Of a DNA stretch of 7,810 nucleotides, positions 1 through 5,726 are shown in pieces (positions within the stretch are counted from its first letter, which is position 1; each line of letters starts with the position of its first letter). The notes beneath the pieces were generated by a model. It worked only from the letters and a program-made list of their open reading frames with translations. It had not been told where the DNA came from and ran no database searches. The position numbers and the translations under genes are program-made. This stretch comes from Anderseniella sp. (GTDB lineage Bacteria; Pseudomonadota; Alphaproteobacteria; Rhizobiales; Aestuariivirgaceae). Location of the stretch: positions 1 to 7,810 of the forward strand of contig JABDRA010000426.1 of assembly GCA_013041995.1 (NCBI GenBank), written 5' to 3'.

Positions 1-48
1 CTTCAGGACATTGCTTTCGTATTTCCTGATTATCCATTTGGTGGCCAT
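1..48 (-). CDS. N-terminus of an unidentified protein, cut by the window edge
   Basis: An ATG at 48-46 opens a minus-strand frame that stays open to the window edge and gives 16 residues, beginning MATKWIIRKYES. A good Shine-Dalgarno stretch, GAGGTGAGGAAG, lies directly upstream (49-60), which is the main reason to accept it as a real gene start. The short basic N-terminus shows no signal peptide or recognisable motif, so no function can be given. A small stem-loop (CTTG/CAAG around 70-81) lies about 20 bases upstream of the start, in the presumed leader. Confidence 0.45.
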   Translation of the reverse strand, partial: MATKWIIRKYESNVLK

Positions 49-293
49 CTTCCTCACCTCAACTTCAGCTTGCTAACAAGCCGCGTACCAGTGCCGTCAC
101 CATGTGTTATCCCAGCCTTGCGCCATACAGGCGGCTACAATCTTGCTTTTTGTGGTGCCCTTGGCAATGCCCGTGTGGCCAAAGCAGTGGACAGTAGAAA
201 AAGCGATTGAGGTCTTACTGTAATGGGACTTTTTGATCGACGGGCGAATTGCCTGAAAGTCAGTACGGCATGTGGAGAGTACAATGATGGCTC
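49..293. other. Intergenic region with no supported gene
   Basis: This stretch lies between the partial gene at the left edge and the end of the DUF1206 gene. Both of those are on the minus strand, so it should hold the 3' end of the DUF1206 transcript and the promoter of the left-edge gene. Short open frames exist on both strands but lack ribosome binding sites or protein-like composition. A weak GAGAG/CTCTC inverted repeat (275-295) overlaps the DUF1206 stop codon and has no T-tract. I see no convincing promoter. Confidence 0.4.
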
Positions 294-1085
294 TCAGGCG
301 TCGTGCACATTGATCCGCCGCCAGCGCGCTTCAACAATGGAATACAGCGCAAACGCCAGCAACCCGAAGCCCATGGCAGCCAGCAGCCAGTTACCGGCGG
401 GCAACTGGTGGATGTAGTTGAGCGCCGACATGAGACCGGGCTCGCCCTGCTGCGCACCCGCAGTTGTGAAACGCTTGAAGAACAGGACCGAAATCACTGC
501 CAGCACCAGGCCACGCGCCACCAGGCCGGTTCGCGACACCATGTCGATATAGGTCATCTTCTGGCTGTCGGCCTCGATGTGATCGCGATATTTCGCGTGG
601 TAGGCTTTCCACCAGTGCGCCATGGCCACGCCGGCAAATATCGCACTGAAGGCGAGTGCGGCCCAGGTGCTGCCGATCACGCCGGCCAGCCGGTCGGATG
701 CGCTGCTGCCGGAACCGCCGGCGCCGAACACCCCGATAAGCGACAGCGTATAGATACCAAGAGTTGTATAAGTGGCGGCACTTGCCAGCAGGCCGAGGCG
801 CACCGCAGAGCCGATGAGCGAAAGTCCATGATCATCGGTATCGAAGATCGCCTGGACCAGGCGCCAGCTGACATATCCGGCCAGGCCAATGAGCAATGCG
901 ATGATCAGCGCCATGCCGAGCGGCAATTGCAACACTTCAAGCACCGCGCCCTTGGTGTCTTTTTTCTCAAAAGACCAGAAGGCCGCACCGATGGCAAAAA
1001 TGCCGATCACCAGGTAAATCAGGCCGCGCGCGGCATAGCCTGCCCGTGCGAATGGGATAATGAAATGTCGCGGCAGCTTTTGCAT
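294..1085 (-). CDS. DUF1206 family six-helix membrane protein
   Basis: This 263-residue integral membrane protein resembles the DUF1206 family, whose biochemical role is not established. It consists of three repeats, each with a pair of membrane helices. The repeat signature is clearest at 12-32 (ARAGYAARGLIYLVIG) and 183-203 (SRTGLVARGLVLAVIS), and weaker at 93-117. Hydrophobic segments lie near 19-37, 56-80, 97-119, 138-158, 187-204 and 229-250. A short glycine/serine-rich loop at 121-129 separates the second and third pairs. I chose the ATG at 1085 because the signature begins 12 residues later. A longer frame back to 1214 would overlap the PAP2 gene and adds a non-membrane, proline/arginine-rich stretch. 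The PAP2 stop codon lies 26 bases upstream, so the two genes are probably cotranscribed. The ribosome binding site is weak (AGGGCA). Confidence 0.85.
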   Translation of the reverse strand: MQKLPRHFIIPFARAGYAARGLIYLVIGIFAIGAAFWSFEKKDTKGAVLEVLQLPLGMALIIALLIGLAGYVSWRLVQAIFDTDDHGLSLIGSAVRLGLLASAATYTTLGIYTLSLIGVFGAGGSGSSASDRLAGVIGSTWAALAFSAIFAGVAMAHWWKAYHAKYRDHIEADSQKMTYIDMVSRTGLVARGLVLAVISVLFFKRFTTAGAQQGEPGLMSALNYIHQLPAGNWLLAAMGFGLLAFALYSIVEARWRRINVHDA

Positions 1086-1111
1086 GGCAGGTGCCCTGGT
1101 TTCCGGTGCGG

Positions 1112-1894
1112 TCAGATGTTGGAGTGGCCCAATTCGTCCGTATGCCGGGTGCGGTGGTGTTCGAGATAGTCGGCGGCAAGCCAGCTTGCGCATGCCCAGC
1201 TCACACCCAGGCACCAGCCGGCGGCCACATCACTTGGCCAGTGCACACCGAGATAGATCCGGCTTGCACCGACCAGCACGGCAACGGCCAATGCCGTGAC
1301 CTGGACAAAGACCCGCAAGGCACGGGTGGCGCACAGTCTGACCACCACGGACGCCAGGGTCAGGAATGCGAGCATGGAAATCATCGCATGCCCGCTTGGG
1401 AAGCTGGCCGTAAAGGTCCGGTCGAAATGCTCCACGAGCTCCGGTCGCGGCCGCTCGATCACGAGTTTCAGGATGGTTGAAACCGCACTCCCCGACGCAA
1501 ATGCGACGACCAGGAATATCGCCAGCGGTCCGCGGCCTGTCAGCACCAGCCCGGCAGACACGATCAATATTGTCATGACAAGTATGGCGTAGCCGCCAAG
1601 CGCGGAATACTCGGCCATCATCTCTTCAAACCAGGCCGGTCCAACAGGATCGGTGACATCCGCAGCAGTGCGGAACATCAACAATAATTCCCGGTCGGCC
1701 GCAACGGTCATCCCGGCCGCCATCAGCAGCCAGATCGCCGTGAACCCGGCAAGGCTCGTGAGCATGATCACAAGCACGGCGCGCCGCGCCCGGGTTGCGC
1801 GCGAGACACTGTCCGTTTCCCGGTGCTGAAGAGTTTTTGCAGGTGTAGCCAGCCTCAAGTCCCCTTGTCGGTTTCGCCATCCAGTACCAGTCAA
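1112..1894 (-). CDS. PAP2-family membrane phosphatase
   Basis: This PAP2 superfamily integral membrane phosphatase is likely to act on a lipid phosphate, such as phosphatidate or undecaprenyl pyrophosphate, at the outer face of the inner membrane. Numbered from the TTG at 1894 (260 residues), all three phosphatase motifs are present. They are K143-x6-R150-P151, P166-S-G-H169, and S211-R212-x5-H218-x3-D222, so the enzyme should be active. About six hydrophobic segments are visible, near 38-62, 97-117, 121-141, 167-188, 192-210 and 220-240. The start is uncertain. No in-frame ATG occurs before residue 44, which lies inside the first helix, so translation probably begins at a TTG: residue 1, or residue 13 at position 1858. 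The former has no clear Shine-Dalgarno sequence. The substrate cannot be told from sequence. It lies 26 bases upstream of the DUF1206 gene, probably in one operon. Confidence 0.88.
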   Translation of the reverse strand: MTGTGWRNRQGDLRLATPAKTLQHRETDSVSRATRARRAVLVIMLTSLAGFTAIWLLMAAGMTVAADRELLLMFRTAADVTDPVGPAWFEEMMAEYSALGGYAILVMTILIVSAGLVLTGRGPLAIFLVVAFASGSAVSTILKLVIERPRPELVEHFDRTFTASFPSGHAMISMLAFLTLASVVVRLCATRALRVFVQVTALAVAVLVGASRIYLGVHWPSDVAAGWCLGVSWACASWLAADYLEHHRTRHTDELGHSNI

Positions 1895-1921
1895 CGAACC
1901 AGGCCGCAGGCCGTTCCATTG

Positions 1922-1936
1922 GACCTGAAACAGGTC
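1922..1936. promoter_or_regulatory. Perfect short inverted repeat upstream of the PAP2 gene
   Basis: GACCTG-AAA-CAGGTC is a perfect 6-base inverted repeat around a 3-base centre. It lies in the 89-base gap between the stop of the histidine-rich gene and the presumed start of the PAP2 gene. No T-tract follows on either strand, so it is more like a protein-binding palindrome than a terminator. A chance occurrence is quite possible. Confidence 0.25.
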
Positions 1937-1983
1937 AGATGATTGCCACTGTGGATGACGGGTTCCGGCTTACCGGCAAAGCC

Positions 1984-2424
1984 TTATTCGACATGCCCGA
2001 CAATATACCCCGCCTGGCCACCGCCAGTATGGACGATCCTGTTCGGTGTCCCGGGAACAGGCTTGTTGTGATGATGGCCCAGATGGCCATGGTGCCGGTA
2101 AGTGCCATGACGCCCCCGGTGTTCATGCATCACGGGCTGGTTGTGACTATGCCGCATACCAAAACGAGGGGTGGGCACCCCGGTTTCATAGTAGGCAGGA
2201 ACACCCGGGCCGGCGGCTTGCGACCATCCAGCACGCTTGTGCACACGGTGCGCCGCAGCTCGGCACGCAAATACCGAATTCCTCGGCGTACCGTTGATGG
2301 TGCATCGCATCGGCAGGAATTCGCCCCCCTTGCCCACATGGTGCTCTTTGCTCCCGGCATTCGCCTGAGAGGCACTGATACTCGAGATGATGGCGATAGA
2401 GAAAATGAGGCCTGGTTTACGCAT
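1984..2424 (-). CDS. Secreted histidine-rich hypothetical protein
   Basis: This is a 146-residue protein of no family I recognise. The ATG at 2424 has a strong ribosome binding site, AAGGAG, nine bases upstream. The product begins with a clear signal peptide: basic MRK, a hydrophobic core at 5-17, and a likely signal peptidase I site after ANA at 21-23. The mature protein therefore should be periplasmic or exported. Its C-terminal half is rich in histidine and glycine. Between residues 92 and 119 there are ten histidines, including HEH, HHGH and HHH clusters, suggesting binding of a metal such as nickel, copper or zinc; that role is inference. Two cysteines (41 and 54) could form a disulfide. 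A long frame on the opposite strand lacks protein-like features and is a shadow. It precedes the PAP2 gene by 89 bases on the same strand, so cotranscription is possible but not shown. Confidence 0.7.
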   Translation of the reverse strand: MRKPGLIFSIAIISSISASQANAGSKEHHVGKGGEFLPMRCTINGTPRNSVFACRAAAHRVHKRAGWSQAAGPGVPAYYETGVPTPRFGMRHSHNQPVMHEHRGRHGTYRHHGHLGHHHNKPVPGTPNRIVHTGGGQAGYIVGHVE

Positions 2425-2582
2425 ACTGGTACACTCCTTGACTCACGATTGGCTCGGATTTCCCGGTTCAACTCTCATGCGGTAGCGATAGTTCCCTGAT
2501 TTCGCCTGATGGTGGCCCGTGATTACACTGTATGGTTAACCCGATTGGCTCTGTCATCGCGTACTGACCCCGACCGCAGTAA

Positions 2583-2613
2583 AATACCGAACAATGGCGG
2601 AGAGACCCATTGT
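2583..2613 (-). terminator. Possible intrinsic terminator of the small hypothetical gene
   Basis: On the minus strand, just after the stop codon at 2624, ACAATGG pairs with CCATTGT (7 bp, 9-base loop, 2591-2613). It is followed by TCGG and then TATTTT. The placement fits an intrinsic terminator. The stem is short and the T-run is offset by four bases, so it may be weak. Confidence 0.45.
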
Positions 2614-2623
2614 GACCGTGCAG

Positions 2624-2854
2624 TCAGGCCTCCGGGGTTGAGAAATCATCTGTCGTGACACTTACATTGCCGAGGCTGTCCAACTCTCCGGCGTCGTATT
2701 TTTTGCAGGCTTTCTCGAGCGCCCATTGCTCACCGACTTCCTCTATCGCTTCGTGGGAAATGTCCACGACGATGGTTGAGTTTTCGGGCGTTGTGGCCAT
2801 GAACATCTTGCGCATCTTGTTTTCAGTAACTTCGCCGGTAAACGTAAGTGACAT
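2624..2854 (-). CDS. Small hypothetical protein, 76 residues
   Basis: This small soluble protein of unknown function is acidic toward its C-terminus. The ATG at 2854 is preceded by AAGGGCG at suitable spacing. Longer upstream extension of the frame would run through the divergent promoter region into the opposing channel gene and is not protein-like. The product starts MSLTFTGEV and looks like a compact mixed fold: a beta-rich start, a strand at 25-32 (NSTIVVDI), a helix at 33-53 (HEAIEEVGEQWALEKACKKY), and a further strand near 63-68. The pattern of a strand leading into SHEAIEE resembles the DUF1488 type of small bacterial protein, but that is only a resemblance by eye. There is no signal peptide or membrane segment. 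It is transcribed divergently from the MscS-type channel gene, with start codons 183 bases apart. Confidence 0.6.
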   Translation of the reverse strand: MSLTFTGEVTENKMRKMFMATTPENSTIVVDISHEAIEEVGEQWALEKACKKYDAGELDSLGNVSVTTDDFSTPEA

Positions 2855-2872
2855 TTGCGCTGCGCCCTTGTG

Positions 2873-2896
2873 CAGTTGGTTGTGCTGATACAACTG
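2873..2896. promoter_or_regulatory. Inverted repeat in the divergent intergenic region
   Basis: CAGTTG (2873-2878) and CAACTG (2891-2896) form a perfect 6-base inverted repeat with a 12-base spacer. Nested in it is a GTTGT/ACAAC pair (2879-2883 and 2890-2894). It sits about 20 bases upstream of the start of the small hypothetical gene, in the region shared with the divergent channel gene. It could be an operator or an mRNA leader hairpin. I find no clear sigma-70 hexamers nearby. Confidence 0.25.
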
Positions 2897-3037
2897 ACGC
2901 GCCACACAAAGGTTGCACGGTGGAGCTGCGCGTCCCTGCCGCGAACTCGTTTTCAGTTCCGAAGACCTGACTTGCGCGCGCTCATTGAAACCATTTCCGC
3001 AACCAGTCGTTGTATTCCCATTTGTGAGGGGAAATAC

Positions 3038-3922
3038 ATGGACCAGATCGATATAAATCCAATCACCATTCTGACCAACCAGTTGGCCGGCATAGCCAAA
3101 GGCACGATCGCCATACTGCCGCAATTATTCGTGGCTCTCGTTGTCCTTGCGCTAACGTGGCTGCTGGCGAAACTGGTCAAGGCTGCGGTTGGACGTGCAC
3201 TTGACCGGTCGAGCATGCGTCAGAGCCTGCGTGATCTTGTGAAAATGCTGAGCGGCCTGGGCGTTTGGGTGCTCGGCATCATGTCGGCTGCCATTGTCCT
3301 GTTCCCGAACCTGACGCCTGCATCAATGCTGGCCGGGCTGGGCATCGGCTCGGTGGCTATCGGGTTTGCCTTCAAGGACACCTTCGAGAACTTTCTTGCC
3401 GGCATCATCATCTTGCTGCGCAGGGAAATGCGCATCGGCGACCATATTGACTGCGAGGAGCTTGAAGGCCGTGTTGAAAGCATCGCCATCCGCGAAACCC
3501 ATATTCGCCAGACAGACGGCCAGCTTGTCATTGTGCCGAATTCCATCCTGTTCAAGAACCCGCTGACCATCCGCACCGATCAGGATCAGCGCCGCACGAC
3601 AATCATCTGCGGCATTGCCTACGACGAGGACGTGGCCCAGGGCCGCGCCGTGATCCGCAAGGCGGTGGAGGCTTGTGAAACCGTTATTCAGGACACCAGC
3701 CCGGTTGAAATCTTTGCGCAGGAGTTTGCCGACAGCTCGATCAATTTCGAGGTCACCTGGTGGACCGGCTCGAAGCCCGTCGACATCCGGACGTCGCGCG
3801 ATGAAGTGGTCGAGGCGGTGAAGAAGGCGCTTGACGATGCCGGTATCGAAATTCCGTTCCCGTATCGCACCATGACGTTCAAGGAACCCTTGTCGATAGA
3901 TCGGGGCGAGGCCGCGGGCTGA
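3038..3922 (+). CDS. MscS-family mechanosensitive ion channel
   Basis: This 294-residue small-conductance mechanosensitive channel sits in the inner membrane, where the family opens under membrane tension to release solutes during osmotic downshock. Three hydrophobic segments fit the minimal MscS plan: about 25-47, 71-90 and the pore-lining helix 97-127. The last is rich in small residues (AGLGIGSVAIGFAFKD) and continues into FENFLAGIIIL, as in E. coli MscS. The beta domain follows, with the conserved VPNS at 166-169. The alpha/beta C-terminal domain ends with IPFPYRT at 272-278. The length is close to the 286 residues of E. coli MscS. I chose the ATG at 3038 because GAGGGG lies six bases upstream. 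An upstream frame extension to 2855 is non-membrane, arginine-rich and lacks a ribosome binding site. The gene is divergent from the small hypothetical gene and converges on the oxidoreductase gene with 18 bases between stops. Confidence 0.93.
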   Translation: MDQIDINPITILTNQLAGIAKGTIAILPQLFVALVVLALTWLLAKLVKAAVGRALDRSSMRQSLRDLVKMLSGLGVWVLGIMSAAIVLFPNLTPASMLAGLGIGSVAIGFAFKDTFENFLAGIIILLRREMRIGDHIDCEELEGRVESIAIRETHIRQTDGQLVIVPNSILFKNPLTIRTDQDQRRTTIICGIAYDEDVAQGRAVIRKAVEACETVIQDTSPVEIFAQEFADSSINFEVTWWTGSKPVDIRTSRDEVVEAVKKALDDAGIEIPFPYRTMTFKEPLSIDRGEAAG

Positions 3923-3940
3923 TGTCCGGCACCGGCTGTC

Positions 3941-4900
3941 TCAGCGTCCGGCCAGCATGGCTTCGACCAGCTTTTGCACCCGCAACGCCTCTTCAGGTGT
4001 CGCCAGCCGGTTTGGTTGTCCGTTGAACAGCAGCACCAGGTCGTCAAGCTGGGCTTTCAGGCTTACCGCCCGGGGGTCTCCGGGCTCGGCAGCAACGGCT
4101 GCGAAGTCGCCGCCGTCCGACACCGCATCGCGGTAGAAATCGCTGATCCGGCGGCTAGCCTTCGTGCCCTTTATGGTCAGTTCCTGCCGGTCAGGCTGGG
4201 CACCGCCGACACTGGCCATGACGGTGACCGGACGGCCGTCTGCGGTTTCCAGCCGGGCCAGCATGTGGGTTTCGCACAAGTCGTCATCGGCCGGATGTGA
4301 CGGCCGTGCCCAGACCAGCGACAAGGGACCGAGTATGCGTTCCGAGAAAAACAGGAAATGTGAAACAACCTCCCGCGTCATGCCGCCTTCGGCCCGAAAC
4401 CGCAGCCAGTCGGCTGCCTTCTGCCACTCCCGCGGCCAGTTGGCATAGGTCACCACGATATCGGCACCGACAATGTCTCCCATGGCCCCTGCCCGTGCGG
4501 CTTCGGAAATCTGCGTCAGCGCGGCACCAGCCGCCTGGGTGAAATTGACCGCTGCAGGAACGCCGGCAGCAGCCAAACGCCGGACAAGATCCATGCTTTC
4601 ATCGACATCAACCCCCAAAGGCTTTTCCAGGAACACCGCCTTGCCCGCCGCAGCAGCCGCCAGTGCGTACGCGTTGCGCGGTACCGGCGGGCAGGCAAGA
4701 TAGACCAGATCGGCAGCCGCGATTGCGTCTTCGGCACTGTCCATGATCGCGGCATCCGGCGCAGTCTCCGCCGCAAGCCGGCAGCTCTCAGGGTCCGGGT
4801 CCCACAACACATCCGGTGAAAACCCGTCATGCAGCAACATATGCTCCAGCATACGCCGACCCATGATCCCAAGTCCGATGATTGCCGTCCTGATCGCCAT
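3941..4900 (-). CDS. Gfo/Idh/MocA-family NAD(P)-dependent oxidoreductase
   Basis: This 319-residue soluble dehydrogenase belongs to the Gfo/Idh/MocA family, which oxidises or reduces sugars, inositols and related hydroxy compounds. The N-terminal Rossmann fold shows GLGIMG at 9-14, an acidic D34 after the second strand as expected for NAD-preferring enzymes, and the family EKPLG at 92-96 carrying the catalytic lysine K93. The C-terminal domain contains EGGMTREVVSH (171-181). It aligns with the usual GGGxLxDxGxH motif: H181 is kept, but Glu (E177) stands where Asp is usual and V179 where Gly is usual. The substrate cannot be inferred. The ATG at 4900 has AGGGA upstream at normal spacing. It lies 26 bases downstream of the thiamine-binding protein gene, suggesting an operon. 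Confidence 0.88.
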   Translation of the reverse strand: MAIRTAIIGLGIMGRRMLEHMLLHDGFSPDVLWDPDPESCRLAAETAPDAAIMDSAEDAIAAADLVYLACPPVPRNAYALAAAAAGKAVFLEKPLGVDVDESMDLVRRLAAAGVPAAVNFTQAAGAALTQISEAARAGAMGDIVGADIVVTYANWPREWQKAADWLRFRAEGGMTREVVSHFLFFSERILGPLSLVWARPSHPADDDLCETHMLARLETADGRPVTVMASVGGAQPDRQELTIKGTKASRRISDFYRDAVSDGGDFAAVAAEPGDPRAVSLKAQLDDLVLLFNGQPNRLATPEEALRVQKLVEAMLAGR

Positions 4901-4926
4901 GCTGCATTCCCTGTCTTTGAAAGATT

Positions 4927-5277
4927 TCAGTCCGACTGCTCGTCGACAAACATGTGGTTTGAAGGCGTCACACCCCGGTCATAGGTGCAGAATGTATCAA
5001 ACGCATCGGATGTCTTGTTGTGAATCTTGATATTGGTGATGACTTCAACCGCCCCGTTATCAAGGCACACCTGCTGCGCCTGCTTGACGATGTCCAGAAG
5101 CTGATCCAGATCACCCTTCATGGTCGTCTCCATGGCAGCCACCTGAAACGGAACACCGGATCGTCTCACAACCTCGATTGCCTTGTCGACAATCTCGAAA
5201 TTGTTCCCCTCGCGCACCCGCGGGATGACCTGGAAGGCTACGAATGTTTCATTAGGTTCCAGTTTGGCGCTTCTCAT
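4927..5277 (-). CDS. Thiamine-binding (MTH1187/YkoF, DUF77) family protein
   Basis: This 116-residue cytosolic protein resembles the thiamine-binding superfamily (PF01910, MTH1187/YkoF type), whose members form ferredoxin-like oligomers and bind thiamine or related ligands. The family pattern is visible in order: a first strand (FVAFQVIPR, 12-20), a helix (NFEIVDKAIEVVRRSG, 26-41), the conserved METTMKGD (49-56), a second helix at 57-74, and the final strand VEVITNIKIHNK (77-88). A tail of about 28 residues with no clear motif follows, and is longer than in the compact archaeal members. The ATG at 5277 has GGGAG nine bases upstream. The oxidoreductase gene follows after 26 bases. The tRNA-Ser gene lies about 64 bases upstream on the same strand, and I see no terminator between them. 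Ligand identity is inferred from the family only. Confidence 0.8.
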   Translation of the reverse strand: MRSAKLEPNETFVAFQVIPRVREGNNFEIVDKAIEVVRRSGVPFQVAAMETTMKGDLDQLLDIVKQAQQVCLDNGAVEVITNIKIHNKTSDAFDTFCTYDRGVTPSNHMFVDEQSD

Positions 5278-5341
5278 GCAGTTCTACTCCCATCGGTGAT
5301 GATGAAACAGCTTCCGGAAAATCAAACTTGTCAGAAATATC

Positions 5342-5431
5342 TGGCGGAGAGAGGGGGATTCGAACCCCCGGAACGCTTGCACGCTCAACGGTTTTCGAGA
5401 CCGCCCCATTCAACCACTCTGGCACCTCTCC
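5342..5431 (-). tRNA. tRNA-Ser(CGA)
   Basis: This class II tRNA of 90 bases includes an encoded CCA (complement of 5342-5344). The acceptor stem pairs GGAGAGG with TCTCTCC, with a closing G-U, and the discriminator is G. The anticodon stem GCGGT/ACCGT encloses the loop CTCGAAA, giving anticodon CGA (complement of 5395-5397), which reads UCG. A long variable arm (GAGCG/CGTTC) is typical of serine tRNAs. The T arm is GGGGG-TTCGAAT-CCCCC. No T-rich terminator follows the CCA end; the next minus-strand gene starts about 64 bases on. Confidence 0.97.
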
Positions 5432-5541
5432 TAGGATGCGTTGGCAGGACGCTGTCAGAAACAAGGTTTCGGATGCTTTTCCCCTGCCAAGGGCAGCGCT
5501 CTGATACAGTAACCGGCGGCTGCCTTCAAGCCCGCTTTTGC

Positions 5542-5568
5542 TTGACTTGCACGGCCCTTGGATATACC
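5542..5568 (+). promoter_or_regulatory. rplU: Possible sigma-70 promoter for rplU-rpmA
   Basis: TTGACT (5542-5547) and TATACC (5563-5568) resemble -35 and -10 elements, and CTTGAC matches the -35 form common in alphaproteobacteria. The spacer is 15 bases, shorter than the usual 16-18, which lowers confidence. If used, it would give a leader of about 150 bases before the rplU start. Nothing else in 5432-5620 looks like a gene. The promoter of the tRNA on the other strand must also lie in this region, but I could not identify it. Confidence 0.35.
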
Positions 5569-5628
5569 AAACCGCCAGTCGTGAGCGGCAATTGGTGCCG
5601 GCTGGCGAAAAACGCGCTGCCTGAGGTT

Positions 5629-5646
5629 CAATAAAAACAATAAAAA
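5629..5646 (+). repeat. A-rich tandem repeat in the rplU leader
   Basis: CAATAAAAA occurs twice in perfect tandem (5629-5637 and 5638-5646), flanked on both sides by TTCA (the copies overlap the tandem by two bases on the left). It is a sharply A-rich island in GC-rich surroundings, about 80 bases upstream of the rplU start. It could lie in the untranslated leader or be part of a second promoter. Confidence 0.6.
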
Positions 5647-5726
5647 TTCAAGCCTGACAGAGGGTTAGACAAACCCCCTTCAGCACCGCAAGGCGCGGCG
5701 AGAAAAAATGATAAGGACCAAACTCA

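Noticed and set aside
103..223. 40-codon plus-strand frame from a GTG, ending WTVEKAIEVLL
   Set aside because: It is short, with no ribosome binding site before the GTG, and has no recognisable protein segment. It could be a remnant but nothing supports that.
303..1169. 288-codon plus-strand open frame across the DUF1206 gene
   Set aside because: It is rich in His, Gln, Arg and Ala and lacks any domain. It is the complement of a clear membrane-protein gene in GC-rich DNA.
1086..1214. 43-residue N-terminal extension of the DUF1206 protein
   Set aside because: It would overlap the end of the PAP2 gene by about 100 bases, and its sequence is not membrane-like. The ATG at 1085 sits directly before the family signature.
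1939..2499. 186-codon plus-strand open frame opposite the histidine-rich gene
   Set aside because: It has no ribosome binding site at its start and no signal peptide, domain or protein-like composition. The opposing frame has a strong Shine-Dalgarno sequence and a clear signal peptide.
2520..2560. TGTAAT on the minus strand as a -10 element for the histidine-rich gene
   Set aside because: No acceptable -35 hexamer lies 16-18 bases upstream, so the match is too weak to call.
2855..3037. N-terminal extension of the MscS-type channel
   Set aside because: The residues are arginine-rich and unlike any MscS N-terminus. The ATG at 3038 has an excellent Shine-Dalgarno sequence.
3920..3945. CCGG-rich stretch between the convergent mscS-type and oxidoreductase genes as a shared terminator
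   Set aside because: The possible pairing is only 4 bp and no T-run follows on either strand.
5020..5634. 204-codon plus-strand open frame spanning the thiamine-binding gene and the tRNA
   Set aside because: It runs through an unmistakable tRNA gene and the complement of a recognised protein gene, so it is a chance frame.
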